In this document: positions 34,497 to 42,913 of the stretch, in pieces | Numbering within the stretch: the stretch's first letter is position 1 | Layout of the letters: each line of letters opens with the position of its first letter | From: Flavobacterium johnsoniae | Lineage (GTDB): Bacteria > Bacteroidota > Bacteroidia > Flavobacteriales > Flavobacteriaceae | Reading direction: 5' to 3' | Assembly: GCF_030388325.1 (NCBI RefSeq) | Contig: NZ_CP103794.1 | Coordinates: forward strand, 4,712,001 to 4,776,000 | Length of the DNA stretch: 64,000 bases | Made by a program: the position numbers and the translations under genes | Notes under the pieces: model-generated | What the model was told of the DNA's origin: nothing | The model's database searches: none | Seen by the model: only the letters and a program-made list of their open reading frames with translations

Positions 34497-34841
34497 ATGA
34501 TACAAATTTATCATAATCCGAGATGCGGAAAATCAAGAAACTGTCTTGCTTTCATAGAACAATCTAAACAAGAATTTGAAATTATTCCTTACTTGACAGA
34601 AACGCCAAGTGTCGACGAACTAAAAAAACTTTTGAAACAACTTAATTTAGAGCCTATTCAGTTGGTTAGAACGAAAGAAAAAATCTGGATTGAAAACTTT
34701 AAAGGAAAAGTTTTAAATGAGGAACAAATTATTAATGCAATGGTCGAAAACCCAATTTTAATAGAAAGACCAATAGTTGTAAAAGACGGAAAAGCTATAA
34801 TTGGCAGAGATCCAGATCTTGTAGCTTCTTTTTTAGATTGA
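34497..34841 (+). CDS. arsC: ArsC/Spx-family reductase (arsenate reductase-like)
   Basis: 114 residues. It has the thioredoxin-like ArsC fold with HNPRCGKSRNCL (catalytic Cys10), LVRTKE, NPILIERPIVV and IIGRDP. The three Arg positions correspond to the oxyanion-binding arginines of E. coli ArsC. It reduces arsenate to arsenite using glutaredoxin/glutathione-type electrons in classic members; YffB-like paralogues have other roles. No arsenic transporter is nearby, so substrate use is uncertain. Confidence 0.85.
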   Translation: MIQIYHNPRCGKSRNCLAFIEQSKQEFEIIPYLTETPSVDELKKLLKQLNLEPIQLVRTKEKIWIENFKGKVLNEEQIINAMVENPILIERPIVVKDGKAIIGRDPDLVASFLD

Positions 34842-34895
34842 TTCTAAAATACCCTATTAACATTATTTTGTGATTTCTTTCTTTAAACCAAAAAC

Positions 34896-34903
34896 TACAT
34901 TTG
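34896..34903 (+). promoter_or_regulatory. Candidate -7 element for the TonB receptor gene
   Basis: TACATTTG (TAnnTTTG) 29 bases before the ATG at 34933. Confidence 0.45.
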
Positions 34904-34932
34904 CCGTCTAAAGAGAAAAGAAAAACCAGAAA

Positions 34933-37434
34933 ATGAAAAAAATCAAATTTGCTGTACTGCTAGTATTCTTGTTTACAAGCATGTACAATTACTCACAACA
35001 AGGTCCTGGCGGCAACAAAGTAAAAGTCAGCGGAAAAGTATTAGAAAAAGTAAGTAAACAACCTTTAGAATATGCTACTATTTCTATTACTGCTCCAAAT
35101 GATACTAAAGTTATCGCTGGCGGGATTACAAATCCAAAAGGAGAATTTGAGGTTGCTGTTGCACCAGGAACTTATGACATAAAAGTTGAATTTATCTCTT
35201 TTAAATCAACTGAAATTAAACAAAGAAGCATTCAAGGCGACACTAATTTAGGTGTTGTTAATTTATCTGAAGATGCTGCACAGCTTAATGAAGTTGTGGT
35301 TCGAGCTGAAAAATCTACTGTCGAAATAAAATTAGACAAAAAAGTTTACAACGTTGGTCAAGATATGATTGTAAAAGGAGGAAGCGTTAGCGACGTTTTA
35401 GACAATGTACCTTCTGTTTCTGTTGATACTGAAGGAAATGTTAGTTTAAGAGGAAGCGATAACATTCGCATTTTAATTGACGGAAGACCTTCGCAAGCTA
35501 TTAATATGGCTGAAGCTTTGAGACAACTTCCTGCTGATGCTATTGATAAAGTAGAAGTTATTACTAATCCATCTGCGCGTTATGATGCTGAAGGAGGTTC
35601 TGGAATTATCAACATTATTCTTAAAAAAGGTAAAAATCAAGGTTTTAACGGAACTTTGATTGCCTCAACAGGTTTGCCTGAAACTTATGGTTTAAGTGCC
35701 AATGTGAATTATAAAACCGAAAAATTAAACTACTTCACAACTGCTGGATACAATTATAGAACAAATGAAGGAGCTGGTAAAACAAACTCTGAGTATTTAA
35801 ATGCAGATGGAACTACAAAAAATTTCTTAGATGAAACACGTGATACAAAACGTGTTAGAAATGGATTTAATGGAAGAGCTGGAGTTGAATGGACACTTAC
35901 ACCAACAACTTTCTGGACAAATGCAATTAATTACCAAAATAATACTGGTGACGATCGTGATTTGATCAATTATTACAATTACGATGCAAATCGAGCTTTT
36001 ACAGGTACATCTTACCGTTTAAATAACGCTGATACAGGAAGTGAAAATGTTGAATTTACTTCTAATTTAATTAAAAATTTCAACGACAAAGGACACAAAC
36101 TTACTGCTGATTTTTCTATCTCAAGAAATACAGATGACAGCAATAGTACAATTACTGCTTCTCCAAATTTTAATACAACTTTAAACGACCAAGTACAGAA
36201 GCAAGTTTTAGCTCAAGTTGATTATGTGTTGCCTCTTGGTAAAGGCGGGCAGTTTGAAGCAGGTTACAAAGGAAGTTTTGGAGATCTGAATAACATCTAT
36301 AATGTTAGCACTCTTGATTCGAATGGTCAGAATGTGACCGATCCTAATTTATCTAATACTTTAGAATATAAAGAAAACATCAATGCGCTTTATACGCAAT
36401 ATGGTTTCAAAGTAAATAAATTTTCTTATTTGTTTGGTTTAAGATGGGAAGATACCAACATCCAAGTTAACTTATTAGATAATAGTGATTTCAACACTAA
36501 AAAATACAACAATTTATTCCCAAGTGCTTTTGTTAGTTACGAAATTTCAGATCAAAGTAATTTCTCTGCAAGTTATAGCAAGCGTTTATCTAGACCAAGA
36601 GGACGTTTTATGAATCCTGCGGTAAACTATGCAAGTAACATCAATATCTTTCAAGGTAACCCTGATTTAGATCCTTCTTTAACAGATAAATATGATATTG
36701 GTTATATCAAAAGATGGAGTAAAGTAACTTTTAATACATCAGCTTATTTTGAGAACACAAAAGACGTTTTCAGCTTTGTAAGATCTCCTACTGGTGATGT
36801 TGTAACTCCTGACGGTGAAGTGGTAACTCCTGCACCAGGTGAAGTAGTTGATGGTACGCCAGTAATTAAAAGTTCTCCTATCAACTTAGGAAGAGAACAA
36901 AAATTTGGTTTCGAGTTTACATTCAATTACACGCCTTACAAATGGTGGAAATTGAACAGTAACTTTAACTTCTTTAACGTAAAAACTACTGGAGAAAACA
37001 GTTATACAGACACGCAAGGAAATGTGGTTGTTCAGAATTTAGATAATCAGGCTAATTCTTGGTTTGCGAGGATAAACTCTAAAGTTACATTGCCATACAA
37101 AATTGACTGGCAATTAACTGGGATGTACAATGGAGAACAAAAAACAGCTCAAGGTAAAAACTTAGGTCAATTCGGAATGAACACTGCTTTCAGTAAAGAT
37201 GTAATGAAAGACAAAGCAACTATTGCATTTAATATTAGTGATGTTTTCAATTCTAGAAAAATGAGATCTTACACATACTTAGATAATGTAAATTCTTATA
37301 GTGAATTCCAATTCCGTAAACGTCAATTCAATTTATCGTTCACTTACCGTTTCAATAAACCAAAAGGTGAAAGAGATAAAAATATGCCTAAAAACAATGA
37401 CGGCGGCGGAGAAGGCGGAGAATTTCCTGGATAA
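34933..37434 (+). CDS. Outer-membrane beta-barrel / TonB-dependent receptor family protein
   Basis: 833 residues. A signal peptide is followed by a CarboxypepD_reg-like domain (VSGKVLEKVSKQPLEYATIS; residues about 32-115), a plug domain (LNEVVVRAEKS, DNIRILIDGRPSQAI, IDKVEVITNPSARYDAEGGS) and a C-terminal barrel of the OMP_b-brl_3 type, ending in a Gly-rich tail. It lacks an obvious SusD partner. These proteins occur widely in Bacteroidota and probably import or export an unknown ligand. It is monocistronic, with two hairpins after it. Confidence 0.88.
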   Translation: MKKIKFAVLLVFLFTSMYNYSQQGPGGNKVKVSGKVLEKVSKQPLEYATISITAPNDTKVIAGGITNPKGEFEVAVAPGTYDIKVEFISFKSTEIKQRSIQGDTNLGVVNLSEDAAQLNEVVVRAEKSTVEIKLDKKVYNVGQDMIVKGGSVSDVLDNVPSVSVDTEGNVSLRGSDNIRILIDGRPSQAINMAEALRQLPADAIDKVEVITNPSARYDAEGGSGIINIILKKGKNQGFNGTLIASTGLPETYGLSANVNYKTEKLNYFTTAGYNYRTNEGAGKTNSEYLNADGTTKNFLDETRDTKRVRNGFNGRAGVEWTLTPTTFWTNAINYQNNTGDDRDLINYYNYDANRAFTGTSYRLNNADTGSENVEFTSNLIKNFNDKGHKLTADFSISRNTDDSNSTITASPNFNTTLNDQVQKQVLAQVDYVLPLGKGGQFEAGYKGSFGDLNNIYNVSTLDSNGQNVTDPNLSNTLEYKENINALYTQYGFKVNKFSYLFGLRWEDTNIQVNLLDNSDFNTKKYNNLFPSAFVSYEISDQSNFSASYSKRLSRPRGRFMNPAVNYASNINIFQGNPDLDPSLTDKYDIGYIKRWSKVTFNTSAYFENTKDVFSFVRSPTGDVVTPDGEVVTPAPGEVVDGTPVIKSSPINLGREQKFGFEFTFNYTPYKWWKLNSNFNFFNVKTTGENSYTDTQGNVVVQNLDNQANSWFARINSKVTLPYKIDWQLTGMYNGEQKTAQGKNLGQFGMNTAFSKDVMKDKATIAFNISDVFNSRKMRSYTYLDNVNSYSEFQFRKRQFNLSFTYRFNKPKGERDKNMPKNNDGGGEGGEFPG

Positions 37435-37455
37435 TCTCATTTAAACTTCAATATT

Positions 37456-37500
37456 AAAATTCCAAATTCCAATTTTTAAGATTGGGATTTGGAATTTTTT
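37456..37500 (+). terminator. Terminator after the TonB receptor gene
   Basis: AAAATTCCAAATTCCAAT pairs with ATTGGGATTTGGAATTTT with one mismatch, then a T run. Confidence 0.75.
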
Positions 37501-37523
37501 TTTAATTCATATTCTTAAAACAA

Positions 37524-37556
37524 AAAGGCAAAGCTTGCTCAGCTTTGCCTTTGATC
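37524..37556. terminator. Second hairpin between convergent genes
   Basis: AAAGGCAAAGC pairs with GCTTTGCCTTT around TTGCTCA. It is followed by a run of about 17 A's, so it can terminate the minus-strand Xus-like operon. Confidence 0.65.
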
Positions 37557-37603
37557 AAAAAAAAAAAAAAACAAAAAAGAATTAAAAACCAGTTTTACTA
37601 TTT

Positions 37604-39079
37604 TTAAGCAGTAACTTCTTGTTCTGCTGTATTTTTCAATTTAGGAACAGGAATTGCTTTTGCTGCCACTTTTGGTTTTGCGGCGGGCTTCTTTTTACCC
37701 CATTTCTGTTTACCCCACCAAATTATAAATCCAGTAATAGGAAGAGTTGCAGAAATTAAGCTGGCAAAAAATGCAATAATTTTTCCTGTTAGTCCAAGAA
37801 CACTTCCAACGTGAATATCATAATTCATACGACGGATTTTGTCTGGAATATTTGCTTCAACATATTTTCCTGAGAAAGGAGTTTTAATCGAAATCTCTTT
37901 CAAAGACTGCTGATCATAACTGTAACGATCCATATTATAATAGGTGTTTTTCTGCTTGTAAACAAAAGCACCAATTGGATCCGAAGGTTTTCCTGGAATG
38001 TTAACTAAAATTCCAGAAGCTTGCGGATTTTCTTTTCTTAATTTTAATAATACCTTGTCGGCAGTTGTAATATTAAATGCTACAACATTTGTAGTATCTG
38101 ATTTTGGAGATTCACGGTTTTCTGTTAATGGTTTTCCGCCAGAAGTTACCCAATACAATGATTTACTCCACCATCCAAAACTCCAAACTAAACCAGTTAC
38201 GGCAATAAAAAACAGGAAAATACAGCTGTAAAAACCGAACACATTATGCATATCATAATTGACACGTTTAAAGCTTGCATCCCATTTAATTTTAAAACTT
38301 TTATCAATAATTGATTTTATCCACTTTGTTGGCCACCATAAAACGATACCAGAAATTAATAAAACCACAAAAATTAGAACAGCAACACCTACAATTGGTC
38401 TTCCAATATCATACGGAAGCCACAAAGCACGATGTCCGTTTAATATCCATCTGAAAAAATCTGGCGAATCTCCTCTAGAAAAAGTTTTTACGTTTAATAT
38501 TTCTCCCGTGTACGGATTCATATAAACGCTAATAAAAGTACCAGATCTTCTGCCGCCTTTACGTTTTTCATCTTTTCCCTTTCCTTTGCCTTTTTCTCCA
38601 GTTTTCCCTTGAGTTTTTAAATCAGATTTTGCTTTTTCGCCTTCATTTTTAGCGAAATCTTTTTTTCTTTCTCCTCTTTTATGTTCCGCTTTTTTGTTTT
38701 CGCCCTTTTCTACTCGACCGCCTCTTTCGCCATCTTCTTTTTTCTCTACAAAATAGCCTACAATTGCCGCTTCGTCTTTTTCTCCGAAAGTAACACTTGT
38801 AGCTTTTTTATCTTTCATTTTTTTATCTGCAATTGAAACCAATTGAGAAGGCAACAAAAATGCTTTTTCCTGAGGTTTTACAAAACGCCAGTCTTCGATA
38901 AAATCTTTTATTTCGTGCTCAAAAACATAAATACAGCCCGTAAGGCTGACAATAACTACAATGATTCCAGACGCTAAACCAAGCCACAAATGCAGCCAAG
39001 CCATAACGCGCTTAAAAAGTGATTTTTTACTTTTTTTCTTATTGTTTGGGGTTGGTTTTGATTTTAAAAAAGAAAACAT
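37604..39079 (-). CDS. PepSY-domain inner-membrane protein, probable siderophore reductase (XusC-like)
   Basis: 491 residues. The first membrane segment (residues about 30-53, GLASGIIVVIVSLTGCIYVF) is followed by a periplasmic PepSY domain, then further segments near 225-250, 280-300 and 440-460. It belongs to the PepSY-associated TM family (FpvG/PiuB-like), which reduces ferric siderophores in the periplasm using membrane electrons. Residues about 112-178 are an unusual Lys/Glu/Gly-rich insertion splitting the first PepSY hairpin. It is the last gene of the receptor/DUF4374 operon. The reductase role is inferred. Confidence 0.8.
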   Translation of the reverse strand: MFSFLKSKPTPNNKKKSKKSLFKRVMAWLHLWLGLASGIIVVIVSLTGCIYVFEHEIKDFIEDWRFVKPQEKAFLLPSQLVSIADKKMKDKKATSVTFGEKDEAAIVGYFVEKKEDGERGGRVEKGENKKAEHKRGERKKDFAKNEGEKAKSDLKTQGKTGEKGKGKGKDEKRKGGRRSGTFISVYMNPYTGEILNVKTFSRGDSPDFFRWILNGHRALWLPYDIGRPIVGVAVLIFVVLLISGIVLWWPTKWIKSIIDKSFKIKWDASFKRVNYDMHNVFGFYSCIFLFFIAVTGLVWSFGWWSKSLYWVTSGGKPLTENRESPKSDTTNVVAFNITTADKVLLKLRKENPQASGILVNIPGKPSDPIGAFVYKQKNTYYNMDRYSYDQQSLKEISIKTPFSGKYVEANIPDKIRRMNYDIHVGSVLGLTGKIIAFFASLISATLPITGFIIWWGKQKWGKKKPAAKPKVAAKAIPVPKLKNTAEQEVTA

Positions 39080-39114
39080 ATTTTGTGATAGATAAATAGG
39101 ATAAATAAAAAAAA

Positions 39115-39147
39115 CCGCAAGTCCTAATTCAAAATAAGGACTCGCGG
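39115..39147 (-). terminator. Intercistronic hairpin between the DUF4374 and PepSY genes
   Basis: CCGCAAGTCCTA pairs with TAAGGACTCGCGG with one mismatch. It may attenuate or stabilise the operon transcript. Confidence 0.55.
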
Positions 39148-39157
39148 CAAAAAAATA

Positions 39158-40393
39158 TTAGTATTTTAATTTCTGAATTGCAGTAATTTGTCCGCCTTCA
39201 ACTTTCATACCTTGTGTAGCAACAGCTGTTGTACCGTTGATAGCGTAAATCCAGTTTCCGTCTGGTGTATTTACACCAAGAATAGCTGAATTTCCATCTT
39301 CTGTTGTAATATTGTAACGAGTAGTCGCATTTGACAATGTAGAAGGCATACCAGTAACCCATTTAAAAGTTTGGTTGTATACGTCAGCAACAGCTAACTT
39401 AACAGCTCCAGAATTAGTTCCAGCGTTTCCGTACATTAACAATAAAAACTTACCATTTGAGATATAACTTGTCGAAGAAATTTTGTATCCTCCTGATTTT
39501 TCTTGAACATTAAAGAAGTAAGATTTGTCAAATTCTGTTGTACCTTTATTAATTTTAACAACAGCCGAAGGTTTTGTAGAGGTAACTACACCATTAGCTG
39601 TACCAATAGCTCCAGAAAATCCGTAAGCATCTCCTTTTTCATCTTGAAACAATCCATTAGTAAAGTAAGCTCCTAAGTAACTTGTACGGTTATCTTTAAT
39701 TACTTTTTCTAATTTTAGATCTGGATAAGTATAAACAGCTACCCAAGTACTATCAGCATGTCTTGTTCCAAAAGTATCCCCAGCACCGTTAATTTTCATA
39801 TAAGGCATAAATACTTTATCTCCTACTTGAGTTGCCCAAGTAAAATGCGCTCTTTCTGCTAAATCTGGATTTTTATTTCCAATTAAAAGTCTTGTATCTT
39901 GTGATACTGTTCCTGTAAGTACAGATTGTTCTGCATCAACTTTATACATATAAGAAATTGATGCGCCACTTCTAGGTACTTTTACCATTAAAATATCTTT
40001 GTTAACTGGCGCAAAAACTTGGACTGTCTCAGCCTGGAAATTTGAAGTCTTAGTTAAAACTCCATTCGTAGTCAAACCATATGTAGTAACAGCTCCTGGG
40101 TTTCCTTGACCGTAAAGGAAACTAAAAAATTTATTTTGCGTTGACAAATAATAACGATAAGTACCGTCTTGTTCTAATCCGTTTCCTGCTGTGGTAATTG
40201 ATCCTTTTGAAACGTCGTCGGCAGTTAATAAATAATCCGCGACTCCTGTTGCTCCTGTAGAAACGGTAACTATATATTTTGATTTTCCTGTTTCTCCACT
40301 AGCTCCTTCATTTTGCTCATCGTTACTCTCACATGAAGCAAAAGTGAAAGCAAATGCTGCTAACAATAAAGGCAATTTGGTAATTGTTTTCAT
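39158..40393 (-). CDS. DUF4374-family lipoprotein, probable surface siderophore-binding protein (XusB-like)
   Basis: 411 residues. The lipoprotein signal ends FASC with Cys21. The acidic segment that follows (CESNDEQNEGASGE) could act as a Bacteroidota surface-export signal. The body is all beta with repeated strand-turn units, as expected for a propeller (YKVDAEQSVLTGTVSQDTRL, MPYMKINGAGDTFGTRHADS, LGVNTPDGNWIYAINGTTA). DUF4374 is, to my recollection, the family of XusB of Bacteroides thetaiotaomicron, which holds ferric enterobactin at the cell surface. It is sandwiched between a TonB receptor and a PepSY gene. Confidence 0.8.
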   Translation of the reverse strand: MKTITKLPLLLAAFAFTFASCESNDEQNEGASGETGKSKYIVTVSTGATGVADYLLTADDVSKGSITTAGNGLEQDGTYRYYLSTQNKFFSFLYGQGNPGAVTTYGLTTNGVLTKTSNFQAETVQVFAPVNKDILMVKVPRSGASISYMYKVDAEQSVLTGTVSQDTRLLIGNKNPDLAERAHFTWATQVGDKVFMPYMKINGAGDTFGTRHADSTWVAVYTYPDLKLEKVIKDNRTSYLGAYFTNGLFQDEKGDAYGFSGAIGTANGVVTSTKPSAVVKINKGTTEFDKSYFFNVQEKSGGYKISSTSYISNGKFLLLMYGNAGTNSGAVKLAVADVYNQTFKWVTGMPSTLSNATTRYNITTEDGNSAILGVNTPDGNWIYAINGTTAVATQGMKVEGGQITAIQKLKY

Positions 40394-40415
40394 AAGTATT
40401 AAAGTTTATATTAAA

Positions 40416-42806
40416 TTATTTATTCGATTTGTTAAAGAAGTATCTAAATTTTAGATAAAAAGCACGACTAGGTTTTTGAAGTGAAAAATTATCCACAAGT
40501 TCATTATCCAATAAGTTTTGACACTCTAAAGCAATGTTATACTTTCCATTAGCCATCGTGTAAACCAAGTTTAAATCATGCTTAAATTGCGTTGGAATAT
40601 CGTGTTTACCACTTGAACCTCCCCTACTTGGCCAATACAAATAATATGCATGTACATAAAGAAGATTATAGCCCGCAGATAAATTATTTCCTTTTTTAAA
40701 CACGTCGTTAAAAAAAACTGTTGCATCTAGATTACCAAACAAATAAGGAATGTTGGGCACTCTGTCTTTATAATAATAGGAAACATAATTTTGTTCTGGT
40801 TCATATTTGGTCATGTTGCGTATATCCTGATACGTCATATTAATACCAGAAGTAAATCGCTTTTTGTAAGAGTATCGAATCTCCCCGTCAATACCTTTTG
40901 TTTTTACACTACCTTGATTAACGGTTACCGTTTTGTTCTGATTATTATTAAATTCCGTACGGATAAAATCGGTACTATTACGATATATACCATTTACATC
41001 AAATGTCAAGGCATTAAAGTCATTAAAGCTTGTTTGATAACTTAAACCTAAATTGACATTGTTACTCGATTCTGGTTTTAAATTATTGTTACCCTGTAAA
41101 TTATCATTAGGATCACCAAAAATTTCATTCGATGTCGGCAATCTATAGGTTTTTTCGTAAGAAGCTTTTAGTTGTACATTTCGCATTAAATAATAACTAC
41201 TTGCTCCTCCATAACCTAAATTAGATGATTTATCATTTAACTCCATATAGGCAACGTCTCCCCAGTTTCCAGAAGGATTATAACTTCTGGTAAGAGTAGT
41301 ACTCAAATCATAATTTTTCACAAATAATGACGTGCTCCATTTTTCATTGTAGTCAAATTTATAACCAGCTGCCAAAATATTCTTTTGTAGCTTTTCAGGC
41401 TGCTGATACGTTATAGACTCAGGATAAAGCTCATCACTTCCTTTACGATTAAAAGTGTTAAATGTATTGTTTATCAATAAAGAATGATGTTCTCCGATAG
41501 CATAACTTGCATTGAAAGTAGCTATACCATTGTTGTTTTTAAATTTATAAAGCGATCTACCAGCTTCACCGCCTGGGCCATCGTTTTGTCTATATTGCCC
41601 AAACCAATTGTATCTTCTATTTACAGTATCTACAGTTTGTTCATAACCAAAATTAAAATTCCCCGTTATATTCACATTCAACCCTTTTGTAAACAAATCT
41701 TTTACTTGGTATTTCAAAGTAGGCATCAAAGTATTTCCACGTCTATACCTTTCTCCAAATACCGCTACCATTCTAGCTCCAGTTTGAATATCGGCCTTAT
41801 TTTGTCCGGCCGTAAAACCAATCATTAATTTATCGGCATATTTTTTACCCGTAATTCCAACATTAAAGATTACAGTTTCATTATGGTAATTATCATGAAA
41901 TCTTCTTACTCTTGTTTCAGGATAATATTTTCCAGTTTCCAAATCATTAGTTTCAACATTTACCCAATAATTATTATCCGAATAATTTTGAAATGCATTA
42001 ATCTCTGTCGTAAAACCACTTTTTGAAGTATATCCAGCATTTATGGCAGTTTTAAATGTGTTGAATGATCCAAAGGAATAAGAAGCATCCACATATGTTC
42101 GTGGTTTGCTATTCGTTACAATATTAACAGCTCCACCTAAAGCATCTCCGCCCAGCCAAATAGGCACAACACCTTTGTAAACTTCTACACGATCAGCTAG
42201 ATTAATTGGAATATTATTGATTTGAAAAGACGATCCGAAATTATCCATTGGCACACCATCAATAAAAATTTTAATTTGGTTACCAGAAAATCCATTAATT
42301 GATAATTCTGATCGAGATCCTACACCTCCAGCTTCACGAAAACGTACACCTGACACCCTATCTAAGGCATGTGCCAAATCTAAAGTCGAATTATGAAGTT
42401 TTTTTGCATCAACGGCTGTTACGTTATAAGCTTGTTTATTTACTTTATCAACTGATGAACGCCCTAAAACAGTAACACTTTCTAATTCTTGTGATTCCGT
42501 TTCCATTTTGACAGAAACATTCAAATTGCCTGAAACTTCTATTTGTTTTTTATAAACTGCAAAACCGATCGCAGAAATTTTTAAAGTGTGTTTTCCGGTT
42601 GGTACATTTTTAAAAATATAGTTTCCGTTTTCATCTGTAATTACACTTAAACCCGTTTTTTCGATAATAATTGTTGCGTAAGGAATTGTTTGACCAGAAT
42701 TTTCAACAACTTTTCCAGACACTGTAAAACCTTGATTTTGCTGGGAAAACGAGAAGAACGTGATAAGAAGAAATAAACTGGAAAATAATTTTTTTTGAGT
42801 TGACAT
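40416..42806 (-). CDS. TonB-dependent ferric-siderophore receptor (XusA-like)
   Basis: 796 residues from the ATG at 42804-42806 (MSTQKKLFSSLFLLITFFSF), which gives a signal peptide; an in-frame ATG 49 codons earlier lies across the promoter and is rejected. A CarboxypepD_reg domain (FTVSGKVVENSGQTIPYATI) is followed by a plug (ESVTVLGRSSV; IKIFIDGVPMDNFGSSF; DRVEVYKGVVPIWLGGDALG) and a TonB barrel ending in a terminal aromatic (YLKFRYFFNKSNK). It is first in an operon with the DUF4374 lipoprotein (22-base gap) and the PepSY gene, so ferric-siderophore uptake is the best inference. Confidence 0.9.
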   Translation of the reverse strand: MSTQKKLFSSLFLLITFFSFSQQNQGFTVSGKVVENSGQTIPYATIIIEKTGLSVITDENGNYIFKNVPTGKHTLKISAIGFAVYKKQIEVSGNLNVSVKMETESQELESVTVLGRSSVDKVNKQAYNVTAVDAKKLHNSTLDLAHALDRVSGVRFREAGGVGSRSELSINGFSGNQIKIFIDGVPMDNFGSSFQINNIPINLADRVEVYKGVVPIWLGGDALGGAVNIVTNSKPRTYVDASYSFGSFNTFKTAINAGYTSKSGFTTEINAFQNYSDNNYWVNVETNDLETGKYYPETRVRRFHDNYHNETVIFNVGITGKKYADKLMIGFTAGQNKADIQTGARMVAVFGERYRRGNTLMPTLKYQVKDLFTKGLNVNITGNFNFGYEQTVDTVNRRYNWFGQYRQNDGPGGEAGRSLYKFKNNNGIATFNASYAIGEHHSLLINNTFNTFNRKGSDELYPESITYQQPEKLQKNILAAGYKFDYNEKWSTSLFVKNYDLSTTLTRSYNPSGNWGDVAYMELNDKSSNLGYGGASSYYLMRNVQLKASYEKTYRLPTSNEIFGDPNDNLQGNNNLKPESSNNVNLGLSYQTSFNDFNALTFDVNGIYRNSTDFIRTEFNNNQNKTVTVNQGSVKTKGIDGEIRYSYKKRFTSGINMTYQDIRNMTKYEPEQNYVSYYYKDRVPNIPYLFGNLDATVFFNDVFKKGNNLSAGYNLLYVHAYYLYWPSRGGSSGKHDIPTQFKHDLNLVYTMANGKYNIALECQNLLDNELVDNFSLQKPSRAFYLKFRYFFNKSNK

Positions 42807-42830
42807 ATCTTTAATTAGACTAATTATAAA

Positions 42831-42838
42831 TAACTTTG
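42831..42838 (+). promoter_or_regulatory. Candidate araC promoter -7 element
   Basis: TAACTTTG (TAnnTTTG) facing the AraC gene. It nearly overlaps the opposite element at 42842-42849. Confidence 0.45.
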
Positions 42839-42841
42839 CTG

Positions 42842-42849
42842 CAAAAGTA
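42842..42849 (-). promoter_or_regulatory. Candidate receptor-operon promoter -7 element
   Basis: On the minus strand this reads TACTTTTG, a TAnnTTTG match 36 bases before the receptor start. Confidence 0.5.
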
Positions 42850-42876
42850 CCATCAACGTCTTGAAAAAAGATAGGG

Positions 42877-42909
42877 AAAAACGGATTATTATTTTGTAAA
42901 AACGGATTA
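42877..42909. promoter_or_regulatory. Direct repeat AAAAACGGATTA x2, 21-bp period, probable AraC operator
   Basis: AAAAACGGATTA occurs at 42877-42888 and 42898-42909. The 21-bp period places both half-sites on the same DNA face two turns apart. They lie just upstream of the expected -33 region of the receptor promoter, the usual position for an AraC-type activator. Confidence 0.6.
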
Positions 42910-42913
42910 AATT

